Part shown: positions 58,801 to 64,000 of the stretch, in pieces
Layout of the letters: each line of letters starts with the position of its first letter
How positions within the stretch are numbered: position 1 is the stretch's first letter
Source of the DNA: Oscheius dolichura
Taxonomy: Eukaryota; Nematoda; Chromadorea; Rhabditida; Rhabditidae
DNA length: 64,000 nt
Assembly: GCA_932521035.1 (NCBI GenBank)
Contig: OW051495.1
Coordinates: forward strand, 5,456,001 to 5,520,000
Direction: 5' to 3'
The notes under the pieces: model-generated
Seen by the model: only the letters and a program-made list of their open reading frames with translations
Told to the model about the DNA's origin: nothing
The model's database searches: none
Made by a program: the position numbers and the translations under genes

Positions 58801-61800
58801 CAGCTCCTGCAAATTCTCGGATACCACGTTGTTATCCATCTCCCGTGCCCCCTGGACCAAGGTGGCCATTAGCCACGAGGTCCGGCGGCTCTCCCCGTTT
58901 CGGTTGGTCGTGTCTGATGGATGTGGCCCGGCCAGACGCCAGGCCACCGGCTCCGTTGGCCTGGTCCTTTTTGAGAAAGTCCCTCCTCAAAAAGTTCGGA
59001 GTGTATCTGGCAGACACAAACAACACCACCACCCCCAACAGCCGTCTCCCTTTTGTCGCCGGCCTCCACCCGCTCATGCCCGTCCTACTCTGATATGAGC
59101 CACCGCTCTTCGAGAGTTTCAAGTCCTCGGGCCTCCTCCTCATAAACAACTTTTTGTGTCTCTTCCGTTCGTATCTGCCCCGAGACCATCCCAGGAGGGT
59201 TTCGGCGCGGAGGGGGGCATATCTGGTCCATTATCAAATGAGTCCCCGTGTGCCCCTTCCTTTCCTGGTCCCGCCAGTAAAGTGTTTATCGTGGCTCCTT
59301 CCCCCTTTGCTCTGCAAAACAACGAAATTAACGGCTTTTACCTGCCTGCCCCCGCCGCCATAACTTACCAGTTTCGTGGCCCTGAGGTTGGCGGCGGCCA
59401 CTCCGTGCTCCATGCAGTGGGTGTAGAGATGCTGGAGGAGGTACTTGGCCTCGACGACGTTGACCACCCCCTCCAGGATGGCGTCGATGTTCGTTGTCTC
59501 GACGGCCTCCGTCTCCTCCTGAAATCGGACTGGGAGATAAATCTAATGGCTATTACAGAGGGGCTCCCCCGGGGAGGATTGGTCTGTCACTCGTGTTTGG
59601 CTCAACCCGTGAGTCGCCCTCTACCTAAATACCGCCGCGTGATTTAATTCCATTTCTCCGTCTCCTTGGCTACTAACTCCCCGGCCACCTGCTTACTCTT
59701 TTATCATGTGCCCCCGAGAGGAGAATACCGACCTCTGGTCAGGGGGCACCCAATACTGGAGGATCTGCTGTTGTGCCCAGGTCGAATGCAATTTCCCATG
59801 GAAAGTGCCCCATTTCGGGAGGAGGGAAGTGAGATGGCCACTAAAGATCAACCCGTTTGAGATTGTTGCCCCTAATTGTTGTGAATATAGAAAGAGCCGA
59901 GGGGCTGTTGACATCCCCTCGCCCCTTCCAACTCCTCCCATGTGACGAGGACATTCGATTGCATCCTCTCCTTCTTTTTTACGGGCAGTCAAGTCAACAA
60001 GTCAATTAACCGCAGTTCACACCCATTGTCTCGATCCCCCCTCTTCCACTTGGGACCAATTCCGCCTCCTTCCTCCACTCCCCGGGTACCCGTTAATCTG
60101 TCCCTTTATGGCCGTGTTCTACCCCCTGAAATTTGATAGGCTCCCGTTCAGAAGGTGCTTCTTGTGTGAAGCCCTTCCAACTTTCAAAGCGCGCGGGGTT
60201 TCCTCCTCTCCTCATTTCCCCCCGAATTAACCGAGAAGTCGCTACCTCGACTCGCCCCCCTCCGAATTGAAGCCCCTCCAAAATGGAGGTACTCCAACCG
60301 AACGAGCTCTGAATTATTCATTGTTGTTGTGGGTCAGGTCAGCTCCCTTCAATTCCAATTCCGTTATCGTTTTCATCCCGGGAATGTTGGCCACCTCCAA
60401 TTATCGGGAGGAACCTAGTCTCTATTTATAGAGAAGGCTTCCCCTTCCGTTCCCTCGGCCACCCATCCATAAGATTTCTCACGGCCCCTAAATCGTCTAC
60501 GGGCCTCTCCAGGCAATTAATCGGTCCCGAACGGAAGGCTCGTCGACAAATGTCTTCCGTTCGGGACTCGTCCTCGTCGATACTGTGCCCCCACAGGCAG
60601 CACATGTCAATCAGCGTTACAACCCTGAGGCCAGCAAAATGCCCTGACAAATCTCGTACGTGTGGCCGAGGGCACCCCACGATAGTTGTAATCGCTTCCT
60701 ACAGCTGTTCGCTCCTCTTTTTATCGGCCCGATCCGCGTCCGAGAGCCCATTCGAGCCATCTCAACACCTTCTTTCTCTGCCCCTCGAATCTTCAGAGAG
60801 AGAGAGGAGGAGGACACCTTGTCCCCTGGCTCATCTTCTGCTCCCTCTACAATCCGTTTTTCTCGAAATGATCTCATATCGCAATTAGGACTAATTGCAG
60901 GAAGAGCAACCAGCATCGGGAGTCGTCGTCATTAGTGTGAAGCCCCTCTCTTGCCCCTCCTAACTATGGCCGAACCGCAGCGAGCCAACAGCTTAGGCAC
61001 CGACCGAAAAAGGTCAAGTATTCAGATGAAGGTACGTCTGCCTGTCTTTTTCTCGAGTCAATCCCTTTCAGTCGGGTCTACTGGGTGAGAAGACGGGTAT
61101 GAAACATATTCTGACGGCCCCCTCACAGTCACATTCACGGCGGACACCGGGAGGACAGGTACAGTGTGAACTAGGATGAAGGGGACGACATCACTTTAGC
61201 TATTTCTGTGTATAATGGGATCCGTGATAAGCACGGCCATCTGCATCTGGGTGGTAATCCTCAGCAAGGAGGACGGCTGGAGGAAAGGAGCCTTCGCCTG
61301 CGGGGCCGCGGCCTGCGCGATAATGTTCGGGTTCCTGGCCTTCATGACAGCCAAAAGAGCCAAACAGTACGTCTTTTTCTCGTATATGAAAAGAAGAGAT
61401 TTTCAGCCCCCCAGAGCCCGAGCCCCTGCCCGACTTGAGCCAACGACGGTCCACAATCGGCGCCCGTGTCAGCAAGAGGTCGATCGCCGCGGCCGGGATC
61501 GGCTCGGACGACTGCCCCTCCCAGGTAGCCTTTCCCCTCTTCCAGAGATAAGACAATCCGATGTTCCAGGTCCTGGTAGTGGGCGACAAGACGCGGCCGT
61601 CCCTGACCGTCAGTTAACTGTTCTCTCATCTGTTCACTTCCAGCCCGTATCCCATGAGCCCCTGTCCCTCCCCCCACCCCCCTCCCCCCATATCGTGTGC
61701 TTGTACATTTAGTCTAAAAAAGAGACGGACCTTGTTCTCGTCCAGCGCCACAATCTGTCCCTGAACCTCGGTAATCTGATCTTGGATATAGCTCTTCTTC

Positions 61801-64000
61801 TGGTTACAAGCGTCCATTTGTTCTGTTAAATCGTCCCTTTCGGCCACTTCCCCGGCCGCCATAAACTTTGTTTCCTATAAATTTGTCTCATTGAATACAG
61901 TCTCCTCTTCCCCCTACCAAAGATTGCACCTCGTCCGTGAGGCGGTGTCTCTCCTCGACGAGCCTGTTCAACTCGTCCTCCATCTTGTTTGTCGTCTGCT
62001 TCCGGTTGATCATCGCTACCAGCTAAAGTCTCTACATCTCCCCGTTCTCCCGACACAACGTACCTTCTTCTCAATGGCAGCCCATTTCAATTTAGCCAAT
62101 TTGGGAGAGAACTGAACCTGTGGGGGTGGCTGGTTCCTATTTAAAACGGGTACCCTTCCAGTTATCCTGGAGGTGACGGGTGTCCGAGGTTGTCGGCTCA
62201 TCTAAACCGCGTCATCCCCTGAGTCCATCCGTCTCCCACCTTCTCCTGCTCCTTCTGTTGTCTCCTCAGCCGCTGGATTTCCTCGTTCGTCCTTTTGATG
62301 AACTGTTCCCTTTGCCGGTCCTTGTTCTCCAGCTGTCGTATTTTGTTGTCCTTCAGTCTCTTCTCCTTGTCCAGAGTAGCCAGTTTCTTCGCATTGGCTA
62401 GGGCCAGTTGCTGTCCCCGCTTCACCTCCTCCTTCAGTTTTTTGACCAGATCCACCTGCAAATGTCTTTGTTTCTGTTTTCTCTCCTCTACCCACCTTCG
62501 TCCTCTTCAGCTCGCCCAGCTCGCTCTGATACCTCACCATCTGTTCCCGGTCCTTTTGTTGCCGTGCCTGCATCAATTTGTGTTCCCTCTCCACGGCCTG
62601 TAGTTTCCGGAACTCCGCCTTCATATCGGCCAGCTTCCTTTCGTACTCCTCCCTGATCCTCTTTGCTTGTTCTTGGCTGGCATTGTCCCCTTTCTTGCTC
62701 AGTTTCTCTGCCAGTATCCTGTCTCTCTCGGTCTCCGTCTGCTGTATCCTCAGCGACAGTTCCGTCAGTTTCCTCTCATAGGTCAGCCGCACCTCCTGTA
62801 GCCGCCTCTCCGACTTCTCCAGCTCGCTGATCAGTCTCTCCTTGATGTTGATCTCCGTCTGTAGATCGTTGAGGTCGTCTCTCAGTGCGATGGCCTCTTT
62901 CGTCTCCCCAAAGGAGTCCTCCTCTTCTTCCTCGTCCTCGTCCAGATCGATGTCATCCATATCGTTGCTCGTCCCGTCATCCCCGTCGTCTGTAGTCGAC
63001 ACATAGTCCGATGTATTCGCTTCCGGGGCCGTGTTCTTCTTCATCCTCTCAATGTCCGCCTTGGCCTCCTCGATGAGCTGTTTCTGGTTGAACGACATCG
63101 GTGAGAAGGGCGAGCTGTCGGCGCCGAGAGCTGTGGCCGAAATGGAGACGCCATTTGCCAGTGCCTGTAAGAGGGTCCGTCTCTTTCTCGTCCCCAACTC
63201 ACTTGTGCTTTCCACTTCTGCATTTCCCTCCTCAGCTGGTCAGAGGTGGCCTGTGACTCGTAGAGAGAAGAGCGCAGTGTCTCCACCTCCTCAAGGTACT
63301 TCCTCATCAGACCCTGCACCGCGTCGCCACCCCCTAGATTACCGCACGTAACACTACAGTAACCTTGTCTACCTTCTCCGGTGGATCCGTTGGCTATGGT
63401 TCCCAGTCCGTCGGCCTTCGCCAGGAGGTCCACGTTCCTGTTCCTCAGGATCTCATTCGTCTCTTGCAACGTCTTGACCCGTGATCTAAGCCTGTTCACC
63501 TCTTCCTGAACCCTAATTGTGCTCGTCTCCTCCCTGCCTTACCGTAAGGAGGACATTCTCGTGGTACTGGTCGTTGACAACCTCCGAGCCGTCGGCTGTG
63601 ACCGCCCTCCGGCCTTGTTTGAACTCGAGTAATTCCATTTCGAGAGTAGCAATCCTCGACCGAAGATCTCCGATGACTTTCGATGATTTGTCCTGGTTGG
63701 CCACCACCTCAAAAGAGTGATTTCAAGATGAGAAAAGGGTGAGGGGCAGACCTTGTTTTTGATGTTCTTGGCCCTGTTGGCGTATTTCATGGTGTTCAAT
63801 GTCTCCACGAAGTCACAGTCGCTGGGAGAGACACAGGCGATCATAAGGGTCCGACTGGAAGACGTCTCAGGGAACAGGGGGAGAAGACTGACCTGTTGCC
63901 GCCTAGGGAGTCCTGGAGGAGACGCGTCAGCTTCGAGTCTCGGTAGGGGACGTGGCTGATCTTGCCGCTGGCTCCCCCTAGTGCACTTATCACATTTCCG
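55841..64000 (-). CDS. KIF21: KIF21A/B-type kinesin-4, 5' part beyond the window
   Basis: This is a plus-end-directed microtubule motor that controls microtubule growth. The window holds the end of the motor domain ([51 protein letters not shown]), then long coiled coils with an acidic block ([13 protein letters not shown]). Several exons sit in long introns: [36 protein letters not shown] and [17 protein letters not shown]. Next come [18 protein letters not shown] and [18 protein letters not shown]. The C-terminal WD40 repeats include [58 protein letters not shown] and [11 protein letters not shown]. The N-terminal motor is cut at the right edge. A 2,212-nt intron (59519-61730) holds a plus-strand gene. 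Confidence 0.92.
57800..60960. other. Long KIF21 introns without further genes recognised
   Basis: Apart from small KIF21 exons near 57770-58137, 58705-58842 and 59366-59518, this stretch has no supported coding sequence. The introns are GC-rich and rich in AATTA/TAATTA and GGCC tracts. Frames in them are shadows. Confidence 0.4.
60966..61617 (+). CDS. Small two-TM protein nested in a KIF21 intron
   Basis: The family is not recognised. Short exons join in frame: [18 protein letters not shown], a Ser/Arg-rich cytosolic head ([19 protein letters not shown]), then two TM helices ([38 protein letters not shown]) separated by a short charged loop ([11 protein letters not shown]), and a tail TAKRAKQ leading to [19 protein letters not shown] and the end KTRPSLTVS. 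The size and topology resemble TMEM134/TMEM230-type proteins, but the motifs do not prove it. It lies wholly within a KIF21 intron on the opposite strand. Introns are about 40-45 nt. Confidence 0.6.

Overview
The window is nuclear DNA of a nematode. A gene at 37.3-38.5 kb encodes a typical nematode cuticle collagen: a transmembrane N-terminal domain, interrupted Gly-X-Y blocks, and a Cys-containing tail ending in GGVFFEDGT. Almost all genes are split by very short GT-AG introns, mostly about 26-50 nt. A p105-like NF-kappaB relative (IPT, ankyrin and death regions), of a kind I recall being absent from Caenorhabditis, and the intron style suggest an enoplean (clade I) nematode rather than a Rhabditida. 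That placement is inference; no species is named.

Layout. 0.2-0.9 kb: an unrecognised acidic protein. 1.5-4.3 kb: a tandem pair of MOSC/mARC-like genes. 4.4-5.9 kb: a polytopic receptor-like gene. 5.9-9.0 kb: no gene recognised. 9.0-10.6 kb: a homologue of the C-terminal part of PDZRN3/4. 10.7-18.1 kb: an AT-rich housekeeping block (VTI1 SNARE, MRPS7, KTI12, pyrroline-5-carboxylate reductase, mitochondrial glutamate carrier, IMP4). 18.6-20.7 kb: the p105-like gene without a DNA-binding domain. 20.8-26.3 kb: a P-glycoprotein. 27.3-32.0 kb: a PAN/ZP apical matrix protein with a bacterial-type HutF amidohydrolase gene nested on the opposite strand in one intron. 32.4-43.9 kb: a small secreted protein, an unrecognised gene, two small Shisa-like Cys-rich membrane proteins, atlastin and the collagen. 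44.2-44.9 kb: a foldback element with tRNA-like pol III boxes. 45.0-54.4 kb: a second AT-rich housekeeping block (NitFhit, FAM210, SSR4, CNOT7/8, ZNF593, NT5DC, PPIL1). 54.6-55.7 kb: ATG3. 55.8 kb to the right edge: a KIF21 kinesin on the minus strand, cut off in its motor domain, with a small two-TM gene nested in one intron.

Structural themes. Many start codons sit immediately or within about 15 nt after a splice-acceptor-like AG, as expected for spliced-leader trans-splicing. Several same-strand genes lie only about 125-225 nt apart, like operons. The collagen and the small secreted gene instead carry a TATAAAA box about 38-41 nt upstream of the ATG. Two introns in the P-glycoprotein gene are near-identical copies at unrelated positions and phases, which suggests recent intron copying. 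Exon joins were made by eye from reading frames and GT-AG signals; coordinates given for a gene are the outer limits of its CDS.
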